A stretch of DNA of 64,000 nucleotides, from contig JADJOF010000002.1 of the NCBI GenBank assembly GCA_016713885.1, forward strand, positions 248,001 through 312,000, read 5' to 3'. This DNA is from Bdellovibrionales bacterium. Lineage in GTDB: Bacteria; Bdellovibrionota; Bdellovibrionia; Bdellovibrionales; JAMPXM01. Position 1 is the stretch's first letter, and each line of letters opens with the position of its first letter. The translations under genes were made by a program, and so were the position numbers. The notes below the pieces were generated by a model that saw only the letters and a list, made by a program, of their open reading frames with translations, was not told the origin of the DNA and did not search any database. This document shows, one piece after another, positions 39,414 through 48,422 of the stretch.

Positions 39414-40400
39414 ATGTTAGGGCCTTGGCGAAATTGGCATCATAAACTGACGGGACGGGAAACTCTGTCCCCAGCGACGGCGGAGACGCAGGTCTGGACA
39501 CCGCCGCCGCCTGAACTTGGCCAATTGGAGCTTCCGATTGGGCGAGAAGTGGCGCGTGATCGTAACGCCGATCGCGGCGGGCGCAGTTTTTACTTCTTTG
39601 ATTTCGACGATAACGTCGCTTTCCTTGCGACGCCCATCATTCTCTTTGAAAAGGGCACACGTCGAGAGCTGAAGGTTTCAAGTGGCGAGTACGCCCAGAT
39701 CCACCGTCAGCTGGGTACAGCCGGTGCGTATGAAAACTATGAGCTCGACTACTGTGACCAGACGGGTTCTTTTCGCTGTTTCCGCGATCGCGATATGGGA
39801 GTGCTGGAAAAGCTTTTGGGCCGCAGGCAAATGTTTGTGCAGGATTTGGCGGCAGCCCTGGGGCATCCTGATGTGCACTGGAAGGGACCGTCGTGGAGCT
39901 GCTTTTATCATGCGGCTCTGAACCAGCGGCCGATGAGTTTGATCACGGCCCGGGGGCATAGTCCGGAGACGATCAAAGAGGGTATTCGGCTCTTTGTGAA
40001 CCGCGAGTATCTCCCTCAAGAACCAAACTATCTGAGTATTTTTCCGGTGACGAACCCGTCTGTGCGCAAGGTTTTGGGCTGCCAGGATGGCTCGACTTCG
40101 GTCGCGGCTTTAAAAAAAGCGGCGATTCGGGCCTCGGTTGAGCGGGCGATCGAAGTCTATGGAAACAATGACTTTCACCGTTTTGGGATGTCCGATGACG
40201 ATCCGCATAACATTGACCTGATCACGGAGGAGATGCGCCTTTTGAAGGCGGACTATCCCAGCATGTCGTTCTTTGTCATTGAGACGCAGGCAGGGCGGTT
40301 TGTGAAGTGGGAGGTCTTCGCCGATCGGAGCGAGGCGACAATTTGTTCCACCGCGTCTGATTTCCAGTCTTTTGAGCAGCTGACGCTGCTACCTCCTTAG
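39414..40400 (+). CDS. HAD-like protein with DxDxN motif, unknown
   Basis: A 328-residue protein. RSFYFFDFDDNVAFLATP looks like HAD motif I (Asp-x-Asp) with Asn where Thr is usual. SLITARGHSPETI fits motif II and RFGMSDDDPHNIDLI fits the acidic motif IV. The N-terminal 60 residues are Pro-rich. These motifs suggest a phosphatase or phosphotransferase of the HAD class, but no family is recognised. Start at ATG 39414 or GTG 39387; neither has a strong ribosome site. The second HAD-type gene next to topA lies on its other side at 35630-36439. Confidence 0.65.
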   Translation: MLGPWRNWHHKLTGRETLSPATAETQVWTPPPPELGQLELPIGREVARDRNADRGGRSFYFFDFDDNVAFLATPIILFEKGTRRELKVSSGEYAQIHRQLGTAGAYENYELDYCDQTGSFRCFRDRDMGVLEKLLGRRQMFVQDLAAALGHPDVHWKGPSWSCFYHAALNQRPMSLITARGHSPETIKEGIRLFVNREYLPQEPNYLSIFPVTNPSVRKVLGCQDGSTSVAALKKAAIRASVERAIEVYGNNDFHRFGMSDDDPHNIDLITEEMRLLKADYPSMSFFVIETQAGRFVKWEVFADRSEATICSTASDFQSFEQLTLLPP

Positions 40401-40446
40401 GGCTACGCTTTTAAGACCCGAATCGTCTGGGTATTAAGGAAGCGTC

Positions 40447-42597
40447 ATGAAATTCATCTTAGCCACGGCCACAGTTCTGTGGTTTGCCCTGTCTGCCAAT
40501 GCTCAAGGTTTGAAGCTTGAGTGTGCGAATGTGCATCGCATTCAGGGAAAGTTTTTTGATAATCACATTCTCTTCAAGACGCCAGACTCTGCGATCGAGT
40601 CTCGAACGGTGGATCAGTTCATCAAGCGACTTGATGGTGCGAAACTCTACATGCGTCAAGCGGATGTGGATCAGATCAAGGCCTCGATGAAGGGTCATTT
40701 TGCAAAGCTTCGCGCTATGACGGCGGACTGCAGTTCGATTGAAAAATCGCAAGAGCTGTTTGTGAAGCGTGTGCGCGAGCGAGTTGAGTTCGCCAAAAAG
40801 ACGCTCACGGCGAAAAGTTTTAAGTTCGACTCGTCGACACAGCTGACGCTTGATCCGGACTCGCGCCAGTTTGCGAAAACAGAGGCCGAGCAGAACACTT
40901 ATCATAAAAAGTATCTGCAGTTTCAGCTCTCAAACCACTTGGCGACGGGCCTCACTCAAGACGACGCTGCTCAGCAGGTTATTCGCTCGTATGAGCGTGG
41001 GCTAAAGCGCATTGCCGAAACTTCGAAGGAGCAGATGTTCTCGGACTATCTCGATTCTTTCGGTCGGGCACTTGATCCCCACACATCGTATTTTTCGAAA
41101 GACACTCTCGAAGACTTCGAGATGGACATGTCGCTCTCGCTTGAGGGGATTGGCGCTTCGCTTTCACAACAGGATGGATTCACAGTTGTTGAATCGCTGA
41201 TTGATGGTGGCAGTGCAAAGTCGTCTGGCCTGGTGCAGCCTCAGGATAAAATCGTGGCGGTTGGTCAGGTGAATCCCGATGGAAGCGAAGCCGCGTTTGA
41301 GAACGTGGTTGAGGTCGATCTTCGCGATGTGGTTCGCAAGATCCGTGGTCCGAAGGGAACAAAGGTTCGGTTGCAGCTTCTCCGTCAGAAGTCGGATGGT
41401 GCGAAAGAGCGTCTCGCCATCACGTTGACTCGTGACAAGGTGAAGCTTGAGGACAACGCTGCTCAGCTTTCGATGCTCGATCGGGAGATTGACGGCAAGA
41501 AGGTTCCGATTGCCCTCCTCAACCTGCCGTCATTCTATTCGGACGGTCGTCGCGGCGGTCGTTCGGCTGCAAGCGATATGAAACGTTTGATTGCCGAAGC
41601 GAAAGAAAAAGGCGCGAAGGCGATGGTTGTCGATTTTCGACCAATGGTGGCGGTTCGCTTGAGGACGCTGTTCGGAATTGCGGGACTTTTCTTTAAGCTT
41701 GGCAACGTGGTGAAGCAGAGCAATCGCGATCCGGATGGACAGGCGCTGACGTTGGCTGATCGCGATAGCACAGTTGACTGGAACGGTCCGCTTGTGATCC
41801 TGACGAGCCGTATGTCGGCTTCGGCAAGTGAGATTGTCGCTGGTACTTTGAAAGACTATTCCCGCGCGGTTATTGTCGGAGGAGATCACACCTTTGGTAA
41901 GGGCAGCGTGCAATCTGTTCAAGAGTTGCCGCCGGGTTTGGGTGCCGTGAAGACAACGGTCGGTTGGTTCTTTACGCCCGGTGGTTTTTCGACACAGTGG
42001 CGGGGAGTCGATGGGGATGTGGTGCTTCCGAGTGCTTTGGCCAACGATGAGTTTGGTGAAAAGACTCTCGATTACTCTTTGAATCCGCAGCAAATCAAGC
42101 CGTTCAAGTCAGAAGAGGCAAAGGCTGATTGGGCGGAAGTGACGAAATCCGATATCGACCAATTGAAAACCCGCGCGTCGGCTCGGGTGGCGAAAAATCC
42201 TGAGTTTCAAAAGATCGTGACGGAGACCAAGAAGGCCAAGGCTCGCGGCAAGCTGATCAAACTGGCTGAGTCGTTCAAAGAGTCGAAAGAGCGGAAAGAC
42301 GAGACCGATCAGAAAAAGGCTTGGACGAAAGAGGATCGGTTGGCTGAGTACTTGAAGCGCGCCGATCTGCAAGAAGCAGTCAATGTTGCCGCCGACCTCT
42401 TTGCGACACAAAACAAAGTGCCGCTCAACAAAGTGGTCATTCCGCCGCCTCCGGCTCCAGCGCCAACAAAAGTGGCAGCGGCGGTAGCGCCAGTTAAGAA
42501 GACAGGTGAAGGCGAAGCTGTTGTTCAGAAGAACGTCATTGAAAACTCATCTGGCGCGATTAAGCGCGATGAGAAAGAGTCTTCACAGACAAACTAA
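40447..42597 (+). CDS. Tail-specific (C-terminal processing) protease, S41 family, with a local out-of-frame block
   Basis: A 716-residue periplasmic Ser/Lys protease. Signal peptide FILATATVLWFALSANAQ, an N-terminal TSP helical domain (about 30-200), a PDZ domain (about 225-325), the S41 core with catalytic Ser in SRMSASASEIVAG (about 458) and Lys in TFGKGSVQSV (about 486), and a C-terminal helical domain. Between 41640 and 41673 the translated residues PMVAVRLRTLF do not fit. The +1 frame there reads NGGGSLEDAV, the expected S41 motif. A missing base near 41640 and an extra C near 41673 would explain it. The frame as a whole stays open. Confidence 0.9.
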   Translation: MKFILATATVLWFALSANAQGLKLECANVHRIQGKFFDNHILFKTPDSAIESRTVDQFIKRLDGAKLYMRQADVDQIKASMKGHFAKLRAMTADCSSIEKSQELFVKRVRERVEFAKKTLTAKSFKFDSSTQLTLDPDSRQFAKTEAEQNTYHKKYLQFQLSNHLATGLTQDDAAQQVIRSYERGLKRIAETSKEQMFSDYLDSFGRALDPHTSYFSKDTLEDFEMDMSLSLEGIGASLSQQDGFTVVESLIDGGSAKSSGLVQPQDKIVAVGQVNPDGSEAAFENVVEVDLRDVVRKIRGPKGTKVRLQLLRQKSDGAKERLAITLTRDKVKLEDNAAQLSMLDREIDGKKVPIALLNLPSFYSDGRRGGRSAASDMKRLIAEAKEKGAKAMVVDFRPMVAVRLRTLFGIAGLFFKLGNVVKQSNRDPDGQALTLADRDSTVDWNGPLVILTSRMSASASEIVAGTLKDYSRAVIVGGDHTFGKGSVQSVQELPPGLGAVKTTVGWFFTPGGFSTQWRGVDGDVVLPSALANDEFGEKTLDYSLNPQQIKPFKSEEAKADWAEVTKSDIDQLKTRASARVAKNPEFQKIVTETKKAKARGKLIKLAESFKESKERKDETDQKKAWTKEDRLAEYLKRADLQEAVNVAADLFATQNKVPLNKVVIPPPPAPAPTKVAAAVAPVKKTGEGEAVVQKNVIENSSGAIKRDEKESSQTN

Positions 42598-42630
42598 TGG
42601 CTTAGGGCATTGAAATAGAGCCAAAGTATG

Positions 42631-42664
42631 CGCCGTCCTGAGGGTCTCAGGGCGGCGTTATTTT
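42631..42664 (+). terminator. Intrinsic terminator after the S41 protease
   Basis: CGCCGTCCTGAG, loop GGT, CTCAGGGCGGCG, then TTATTTT. A 12-bp stem with one mismatch (T opposite G). A TTGACA at 42663-42668 overlaps the end and could be the -35 box of the E1 operon, though no clear -10 was found. Confidence 0.8.
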
Positions 42665-42722
42665 GACAAACAGCCGGGGCTTCGTTAACCCAAGAGGCTG
42701 ATAACGATGTATTGGGGGATCG

Positions 42723-43853
42723 ATGGCACGAACCGTCGGAAAAGCTGTTGGAAAGTCGCCAGGGAAGTTGCCAGCGAGGGCGCCGGTAGAGGCCGCAGGG
42801 CGACCAGGTAAAAAGGCATCGGGGAAGACGGTTGGCGCTCGCGATCGAGCATTGGGGCTCCTTGATAAAAAGCTTGTGCTGAACATGCTGGATCTGATGG
42901 TGAAGTCGCGCGTTCTCGAAGAGCGACTGATCAAGGTCTATAAAACAGGCGATGCCTATTTTTGGATCGGAGCTCCCGGCGAAGAGGCCTTTGGTGTTCC
43001 GCTCGGACTCTTGGTCGACAAGGGGCATGGCCCTGCCCACGATTTCCTCCACTTGCATTACCGGGGTACTCCAACCCTCGTTGCGATGGGCATGCCGATG
43101 ATCGACTCGATTCGGTTGATTATGAACCGCGCAACTGATTCCTCGACGGGTGGTCGAAACTTCGCCAATCACTATTGCTTCCCGAAGTGGAACGTTGTGC
43201 CGGTCGGTTCGCCGATCGAAGTTCAGTACAGCATGGCCGTTGGAACGGCGATGGCGCAGCGTCGTCGCAAGATGAAAAAAGAGTCTGCGGGCGTGAGTAT
43301 CGTGACTGGTGGTGACGCCGGCAGTGCCGAGGGAGATTTCGCCTCGTGTTTGATCTGGTCGTCGCGTCCTGGTGCTGAGCTTCCGGTGTACATGACAGTG
43401 CAGAACAATAAATAGGGCATCTCGACGAACTACGATAGCCAACATGGAGAGAAACATGTGTCGGATCGTGGCAAAGCCTTTGGTATTCGCACCAATGTGG
43501 TCGATGGCAACGATCCAATTGAATCCTACTTCGCGATTTCGCAGGACCTTGAGTACATTCGTAAAAACACGAAACCGGTTTTGACGGAATTCATGGTTTC
43601 GCGCCTTTACGGTCACTCATCGGCGTCGGGTGCGAATCGTGAAAACGGCGAGTGTCCAATTGAACGTTTTGAAAAACGCTTGGTGGATTCAAAGTACATC
43701 GCGACGGGATTTGTGAAAGAGCTATGGCAGCAGTACGACGACGAGTCGCGCGACGCGGCCGAGAAGGTTCGCGCCGAGGGTGTTCCGACGGCGGAAAGTG
43801 TTTGGGATCATATCTACGTTGGAAATGAGAATGCGGACTGGAGGAAATTCTAA
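42723..43853 (+). CDS. 2-oxoacid dehydrogenase E1 component, alpha subunit, with internal TAG
   Basis: This subunit binds thiamine diphosphate and decarboxylates pyruvate or a branched-chain 2-oxoacid together with the beta subunit. Visible are FWIGAPGEEAFGVPLG, HLHYRGTPTLVAMG, and the ThDP motif beginning GDAGSAEGDF and ending YMTVQNNK. An in-frame TAG at 43413-43415 stands where the family has Tyr (NNKYGIS). The frame then continues unbroken through ISTNYDSQHGEKHVSDRG and GNDPIESY to the TAA at 43851-43853. The first 45 residues are an added Lys/Pro/Ala/Gly-rich tail. ATG 42723 follows GGGGGA. The total is about 376 residues. Confidence 0.85.
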
Positions 43854-44908
43854 TGGCAAATATGGCTCAAGCCATTCGAATGGCTCTTCATTACGGAGAA
43901 TCGAAACTCGGAGTGACAGATATTTTTGGCGAAGATGTCGGAGCGCCTCTTGGTGGGGTTTTCACGGCCACTCAAGGTTTAAAAACCGCCTGGAACTCTC
44001 CTCTTGATGAGCGCGGTATTGTCTCAACGGCAATCGGTCTTGGGCTTGCTGGAGATCGCTGCGTTGCCGAGATTCAATTCTGTGACTATATTTTCAATAC
44101 GATCGATCTCTTGAAAATGGCTGGCAACACACTCTGGTGTTCAAACGGTCAGTACAATATGCCGATCGTTTTGATGACGCCTGTTGGCGCGGGAATTCGC
44201 GGTTCGGTTTACCACTCTCACTCGTTTGATGCGTGGGCGACTCGGCTTCCGGGTTGGAAGGTTGTCATGCCATCGACGCCACTCGATGCATACGGACTTT
44301 TGATTTCAGCAATCAAAGATCCGAATCCAGTTTTGTTTCTAAAGCCAAAGGCTTTGATGCGAATCAAGGGCGAAGAGTTGATTCCAGGCGAGCCACAGGA
44401 AGAGAAGGAGCTGAAGGCGATGATCGATGCGCCGATTGGCGATCGGTCAAAATGGAAACCGCGAGGGCCAGCAGTCGGTGAGTTTGAGATTCCGATCGGA
44501 AAAGGCAAAATCACACGCGAGGGCAGTGACATTACGGTTGTGACCTATGGTCGCCATGTTCTGATGTGCAATAAAGTGGCTGATGATTTGGCGGCCAGCG
44601 GTATCTCGGCGGAGGTCATCGATCTTCGCAGTCTGTATCCTTATGACTGGTCGATGATTCGCGAGTCCGTTCGCAAGACGGGTCGAGTTCTGTTCGTCAA
44701 TGAAGACACGGAAGTGACGAACTTTGGTGAGCATTTGGCGTATCGTGTGACGCAAGAGCTGTTTTATGAGCTTTTGGCACGGCCCCGTGTTCTTGCGGGA
44801 AAGAATCTTCCGGGAATTGGTTTACACCCGAATCTTGAAGAAGCGTCGGTGCCGCATGGGCACGATATTGAGGTCGCAATTCAAGAGGTCATGGCGGAAG
44901 TTCCATAA
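43853..44908 (+). CDS. 2-oxoacid dehydrogenase E1 component, beta subunit
   Basis: A 351-residue partner of the alpha subunit. MAQAIRMALHYGE, IFGEDVGAPLGGVFTATQGL, ERGIVSTAIGLGLAGDRCVAEIQF and PVGAGIRGSVYHSHSFDAWA are the E1-beta blocks. The C-terminal transketolase-type domain contains VTYGRHVLMC and DLRSLYPYD. The length is normal. The start overlaps the alpha-subunit stop (TAATG). The E2 and E3 genes are not in the window, so pyruvate and branched-chain 2-oxoacids are both possible; the sequence around the active site looks closer to the branched-chain type. Confidence 0.94.
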   Translation: MANMAQAIRMALHYGESKLGVTDIFGEDVGAPLGGVFTATQGLKTAWNSPLDERGIVSTAIGLGLAGDRCVAEIQFCDYIFNTIDLLKMAGNTLWCSNGQYNMPIVLMTPVGAGIRGSVYHSHSFDAWATRLPGWKVVMPSTPLDAYGLLISAIKDPNPVLFLKPKALMRIKGEELIPGEPQEEKELKAMIDAPIGDRSKWKPRGPAVGEFEIPIGKGKITREGSDITVVTYGRHVLMCNKVADDLAASGISAEVIDLRSLYPYDWSMIRESVRKTGRVLFVNEDTEVTNFGEHLAYRVTQELFYELLARPRVLAGKNLPGIGLHPNLEEASVPHGHDIEVAIQEVMAEVP

Positions 44909-45714
44909 TGAAAAATGCTGTTCCTAGTTTCGATCGCTATGATCTCTATCGACGTGCTGTTCAGTCTCCTGAAGTCGATGTTCGCTTTATTCGCGATACC
45001 TACGTCGAACTGACGGGGCGAGATCCCAAAGTTCTGCGCGAAGATTTTTGCGGAACATTTGCGATCTCGTGCGAGTGGGCCAAGCTTTCGAAAAGTTACA
45101 AGTCGGTTGGGATCGATCTTGATCCTGAGCCTATTCTATATGGACTGACGCACAACCTGCCTCAGCTGCCGCGTTCGATGCGCGAGCGGGTGACCATTCA
45201 TCAAGCCAATGTGCTCTCTCCTGATCTCCCGACAGCGGATGTGATTTGTGCGATGAACTTCTCGCACTACATTTTTAAGCAGCGCAATACGATGAAGGCC
45301 TATCTCTTAAACTGCTACTCGGCGTTGAGTGTGGGTGGTGTTATGGTCATGGATTGCTTTGGTGGCCCGGCTTGTCAGCAGGCCAACGTTGAGCAGACTG
45401 AGCATCGCGATTTCACCTACATTTGGGAGCAGGTTTCGTTTAACCCGCTGACCAACGAGGCGCTTTTTCAAATTCACTTTAAAGACAAAGGCCCCAACGG
45501 GCGCACGCGCAAACATAACAACATGTTCACCTATGATTGGCGGATGTGGTCGATTCAAGAACTACGTGAGCTGATGCAGGAGACAGGGTTTAGAAAAACG
45601 CATGTCTACTGGGAAGGAACCACTCGCAATGGCGAGGGCGATGGCATTTTCTCGCGCGTTGAAGTCGGTGAAGAGTGTGAAGCCTGGGTCGCCTACGTTG
45701 TTGGCGAGAAGTAG
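44908..45714 (+). CDS. Class I SAM-dependent methyltransferase
   Basis: A 268-residue protein. VLREDFCGTFAISCEWA fits motif I (usually E..CGTG), VGIDLDPEPILYG fits the acidic motif II that binds the SAM ribose, and ADVICAMNFSHYIFK fits motif IV. A C-terminal part with an 'R.W....E....ME..GF' pattern (MWSIQELRELMQETGF) is common in small-molecule methyltransferases. The substrate is unknown. Its ATG overlaps the E1-beta stop by one base, so it is translated as part of that operon. Confidence 0.85.
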   Translation: MKNAVPSFDRYDLYRRAVQSPEVDVRFIRDTYVELTGRDPKVLREDFCGTFAISCEWAKLSKSYKSVGIDLDPEPILYGLTHNLPQLPRSMRERVTIHQANVLSPDLPTADVICAMNFSHYIFKQRNTMKAYLLNCYSALSVGGVMVMDCFGGPACQQANVEQTEHRDFTYIWEQVSFNPLTNEALFQIHFKDKGPNGRTRKHNNMFTYDWRMWSIQELRELMQETGFRKTHVYWEGTTRNGEGDGIFSRVEVGEECEAWVAYVVGEK

Positions 45715-45734
45715 TCTGAGATAGGATTTTAAGC

Positions 45735-46529
45735 GTGATTGTCTTGATCGCTGATTTGCACGGCAATCGCGCGGCGTTTGATTCGATCTGCGCTGACGTC
45801 GCTCGTCGCGGCTTTACGATGCTGAACGGTCCTCTGCGCCGAGATTTGCGTGAGGACGATGCGGTGCCGGTCTTCTTGGGGGATCTGGTGGACCCACTGC
45901 CGGAGTCAGCCGAGATGGCACTCGAGATCCGGGAGCGCGGTTGGACAGCGCTTCGGGGAAATCATGAAGACTACATTTTAGCAGCACGCGGTTTGTACCG
46001 CGGGGCGGATTCGCTTTTTCATTCTGTTAAGGGCCTAGGGTGGCGCTTTAAGCCGGTACGCCTCTGTGCCGAGGGCTTTGACGAAAGAACATTGACCTGG
46101 ATGGCTTCGCTTCCGGAGTCTATTTCTTGGGGTGAAGTTTTGTTTCTGCATGCAGGACTTCGCTCTAACCGGCGCGGTGATTTTCGTGGTCTTCAGGCGC
46201 GGCCCGAGCGATTGATTGTCGGCGGACATTTTCATGATCCAAGAGTGATCCCATGGGGAGAAAAACGACTGGCGTTTTTGGGTGCAGCGGGAATTCCGCT
46301 TCGAGTTGAGCCGGCCGCGGCGCGTGCGGAGTATGCGCTATTAAAGGGCACCGAGATTGAACTGATTGAGGTCGATTACGATGCCGAAGCGACGGCGGGA
46401 CTTTACGAGAGAAGTGGCGGAGTGACCGATGGTGGCCCGGTTGCTCGCGTGATTTTGCACGAGCTGCGCACGCGCCGTCGCTCGCTCGGTCCGTTTTTTT
46501 CGCTGGTTAAGGGCTCAGTATCAGTTTGA
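45735..46529 (+). CDS. Calcineurin-like metallophosphoesterase
   Basis: A 264-residue protein with all five metal-site motifs: DLHG in MIVLIADLHGN, GDLVD, GNHED, then FLHAG and GGHFHD. The order is that of bacterial symmetrical or diadenosine-type phosphoesterases and general YfcE/PrpE-like enzymes. The substrate is not known. GTG 45735 begins directly with the first strand. It follows the methyltransferase by 20 bases and is probably in the same transcript. Confidence 0.88.
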   Translation: MIVLIADLHGNRAAFDSICADVARRGFTMLNGPLRRDLREDDAVPVFLGDLVDPLPESAEMALEIRERGWTALRGNHEDYILAARGLYRGADSLFHSVKGLGWRFKPVRLCAEGFDERTLTWMASLPESISWGEVLFLHAGLRSNRRGDFRGLQARPERLIVGGHFHDPRVIPWGEKRLAFLGAAGIPLRVEPAAARAEYALLKGTEIELIEVDYDAEATAGLYERSGGVTDGGPVARVILHELRTRRRSLGPFFSLVKGSVSV

Positions 46530-46597
46530 TCTTGAAGCCCAATCGGAAGATTGGGCGAGTGAGCGAGTGACGAGTATCTTCGCGAGATCGATTTAGC

Positions 46598-47122
46598 TTA
46601 GCGGCTCGCTTTGAGCTCGGCCATTGTGAACAGCGCGTGAAGTTTTAGTCCGGCCTGCGCAAGCTTCTCAGGTTTTCCTTCGCTGCGATCGATGACGCCG
46701 ACAACGTCAGTGATGATCGCGCCATCTCCTCGAAGATCGGCCGCACTCTGCACGACCTGACCACCGGTTGTGATCACGTCTTCGATCAGTGTGATGCGAC
46801 GGCCTTTGATTTCGGGGCCTTCAGCGAAACGACAGGTGCCGTAGTCTTTTGGCGCTTTGCGAACAAAGACGACTTGGTGACCCGTTTCAAAAGCGATGGC
46901 CGTGGCGATGGGGATCCCTCCCATTTCGAGAGCACCGAGAAGCTCAGTGTCAGGTGGAATGAGTGTAGCGAGTTGGCGTGCGATTTCTTTGAGGGTTCCG
47001 GGTTGGCTCTCGAATTGATACTTGTCGAAGTACTCGTTTGAGATCTGGCCGCTTCGTAGCTTGAACGTGCCCGTGCGATGAGAAAGTCGGAATACCTCGG
47101 CTGCAAGCTGCTGTTTGGTCAT
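46598..47122 (-). CDS. pyrE: Orotate phosphoribosyltransferase
   Basis: PyrE makes orotidine monophosphate in pyrimidine synthesis. The 174-residue protein has the PRPP-binding motif ITLIEDVITTGGQVVQSA, the FVRKAPKDYGT loop that carries a catalytic Lys, and the N-terminal FKLRSGQISNEYFDKY substrate segment. AGGAGG lies just before ATG 47122. It is divergent from a small membrane protein with 61 bases between. Confidence 0.95.
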   Translation of the reverse strand: MTKQQLAAEVFRLSHRTGTFKLRSGQISNEYFDKYQFESQPGTLKEIARQLATLIPPDTELLGALEMGGIPIATAIAFETGHQVVFVRKAPKDYGTCRFAEGPEIKGRRITLIEDVITTGGQVVQSAADLRGDGAIITDVVGVIDRSEGKPEKLAQAGLKLHALFTMAELKASR

Positions 47123-47183
47123 GGTGGCCTCCTGATACCATAAAACTGGCACAGAGTTCGCTACCTCTCAAGGTTGAGGGACC

Positions 47184-47414
47184 ATGGACTTTGAAACGCG
47201 GCACAATACAGAGGAAAACGAGCCAGAACTGGGGCCACAGGTGGGGCCAGACCGGGACCGTCGCTCGCAATCTCTCGATGAGCGGTTTGTCGCGGCACCT
47301 GCGCCATTGCGCCCTGAAGCCGATGAAAGTCCCGATATCGATGCGATTAAGATCTTCCTGATTTTGGCAGTGTTGACGGCAGCGATGGCGTTTCTGTTTA
47401 GAATGCTGGCTTAG
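47184..47414 (+). CDS. Small tail-anchored membrane protein
   Basis: A 76-residue protein with an acidic, Pro-rich soluble N-terminal part of about 50 residues and a single C-terminal membrane helix (IKIFLILAVLTAAMAFLF) ending in RMLA. The ATG follows GAGGGACC. It overlaps the 3' end of cutA by 17 bases. Function unknown. Confidence 0.55.
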   Translation: MDFETRHNTEENEPELGPQVGPDRDRRSQSLDERFVAAPAPLRPEADESPDIDAIKIFLILAVLTAAMAFLFRMLA

Positions 47415-47718
47415 GCTGAAGCCAAGCCGCGAAGTCCGAATTGAGCTTTGTGATGTCGATCGAGGCGATGCAAGGGCAGTCGTAGGAATGATTCTTTTCA
47501 ATCCATGCCCGCAACGCATCCTCTGACGCTTTGACGGTCTTAAAGAGCGCAATGTGCTCACTTGCAGACTCAATGCCGCCATCCCATCGGTAAAGCGAAT
47601 GGTGGGCCGGCAGGACGTTCACACATGCCGCAAGGTCGGCCTCTATCGCGCTGCGACCGATGCGCTCGGCCTCACTTGCCGTGGCAAAAGTCACGTACAC
47701 GAAGACGCCGTCGCTCAT
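47398..47718 (-). CDS. cutA: Divalent-cation tolerance protein CutA
   Basis: A 106-residue CutA1-type trimeric protein. VYVTFATASEAERIGRSAIE, LAACVNVLPAHHSLYRWDG and the C-terminal YDCPCIASIDITKLNSDFAAWL match the family over its whole length. The family has been linked to copper and other divalent ions, though the real role is unsettled. The start overlaps the dcd stop (ATGA), so the two are co-translated. Confidence 0.93.
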   Translation of the reverse strand: MSDGVFVYVTFATASEAERIGRSAIEADLAACVNVLPAHHSLYRWDGGIESASEHIALFKTVKASEDALRAWIEKNHSYDCPCIASIDITKLNSDFAAWLQPKPAF

Positions 47719-48260
47719 GATTTCTTGCTGGCTTCGGCGTCGTTGTAGACGCGGCTTCCGACTGACTTTTTCTGACCTTGGTATTTTCCAGCGTATGGAT
47801 TGGCCGCAGCCTGATCCATCTTACAGAAGACCAATTGGCAAATTCGTCGGCCGGCGGTGAGTGTGATGGGGAGCGAGTTCGCATTGTAGAGCTCAAGCGT
47901 GATGTTGCCCTCAAAGCCCGGATCGACCCAGCCGGCGTTTTGAATAAAGAGCCCAAGGCGGCCGATGCTGGAGCGACCTTCGACAAAAGCAGTGAGATCG
48001 TTTGGCAACTTCACCCACTCCATTGTCGTTGCCAGCAAGAAGGTGTGAGGCGGGATGGTGATCGTTTCGCCTTCGTACTCGCGATAAAGGATCTCTGAAT
48101 CCATATCGATCGTTTTCATGTTGAAGTTCTCAACGAGCAAAAAGTGGCTGCCAAGACGGCAGTCAATCGACGCGGGTTGGATGCTTTCTTGCGTGAGCGG
48201 CTCGACGACGAGTTCGCCCTTGTTGATCATGGCGTTCAGCGTTTTATCTGACAAAATCAT
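47715..48260 (-). CDS. dcd: dCTP deaminase
   Basis: Dcd turns dCTP into dUTP for thymidylate synthesis. The 181-residue protein has the trimeric dUTPase fold: ESIQPASIDCRLG near the N-terminus, the catalytic EGRSSIGRLGLFIQNAGWVDPGF and the ITLELYNANSLPITL strand, then GRRICQLVF. The C-terminal YQGQKKSVGSRVYND covers the active site. The length is close to normal. Confidence 0.95.
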   Translation of the reverse strand: MILSDKTLNAMINKGELVVEPLTQESIQPASIDCRLGSHFLLVENFNMKTIDMDSEILYREYEGETITIPPHTFLLATTMEWVKLPNDLTAFVEGRSSIGRLGLFIQNAGWVDPGFEGNITLELYNANSLPITLTAGRRICQLVFCKMDQAAANPYAGKYQGQKKSVGSRVYNDAEASKKS

Positions 48261-48332
48261 AGTGGCCGGAGACTAGAAGGGCCGTCGCTCGAGTTCAAGC
48301 AGCGAGTTCACGTCAGACACTTGGCGGACTTG

Positions 48333-48369
48333 ATGCGCCACAGCTTCCGGCGCCGGGAGCTGGGCTGCG
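48333..48369. repeat. REP-like palindromic element, copy B
   Basis: CAGCTTCCGGCGCCGGGAGC, flanked by GCGCCA before and TGGGCTGCG after, aligns with copy A at 29704-29740 including the flanks. It lies in the 162-base gap between a beta-barrel gene and dcd. Just after it are TGTACAGATGTACA (48390-48403) and an interrupted CCGTC/GACGG pair. Confidence 0.6.
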
Positions 48370-48422
48370 TTATCCGGGGACCGTCCATTGTACAGATGTA
48401 CAGAGACGGGAATGGAGGGGAT

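Noticed and set aside
39061..39501. 146-codon minus-strand open frame at the topA 3' end
   Set aside because: Complement of the Lys/Ala-rich topA tail; Phe/Ala/Ser-rich without a ribosome site.
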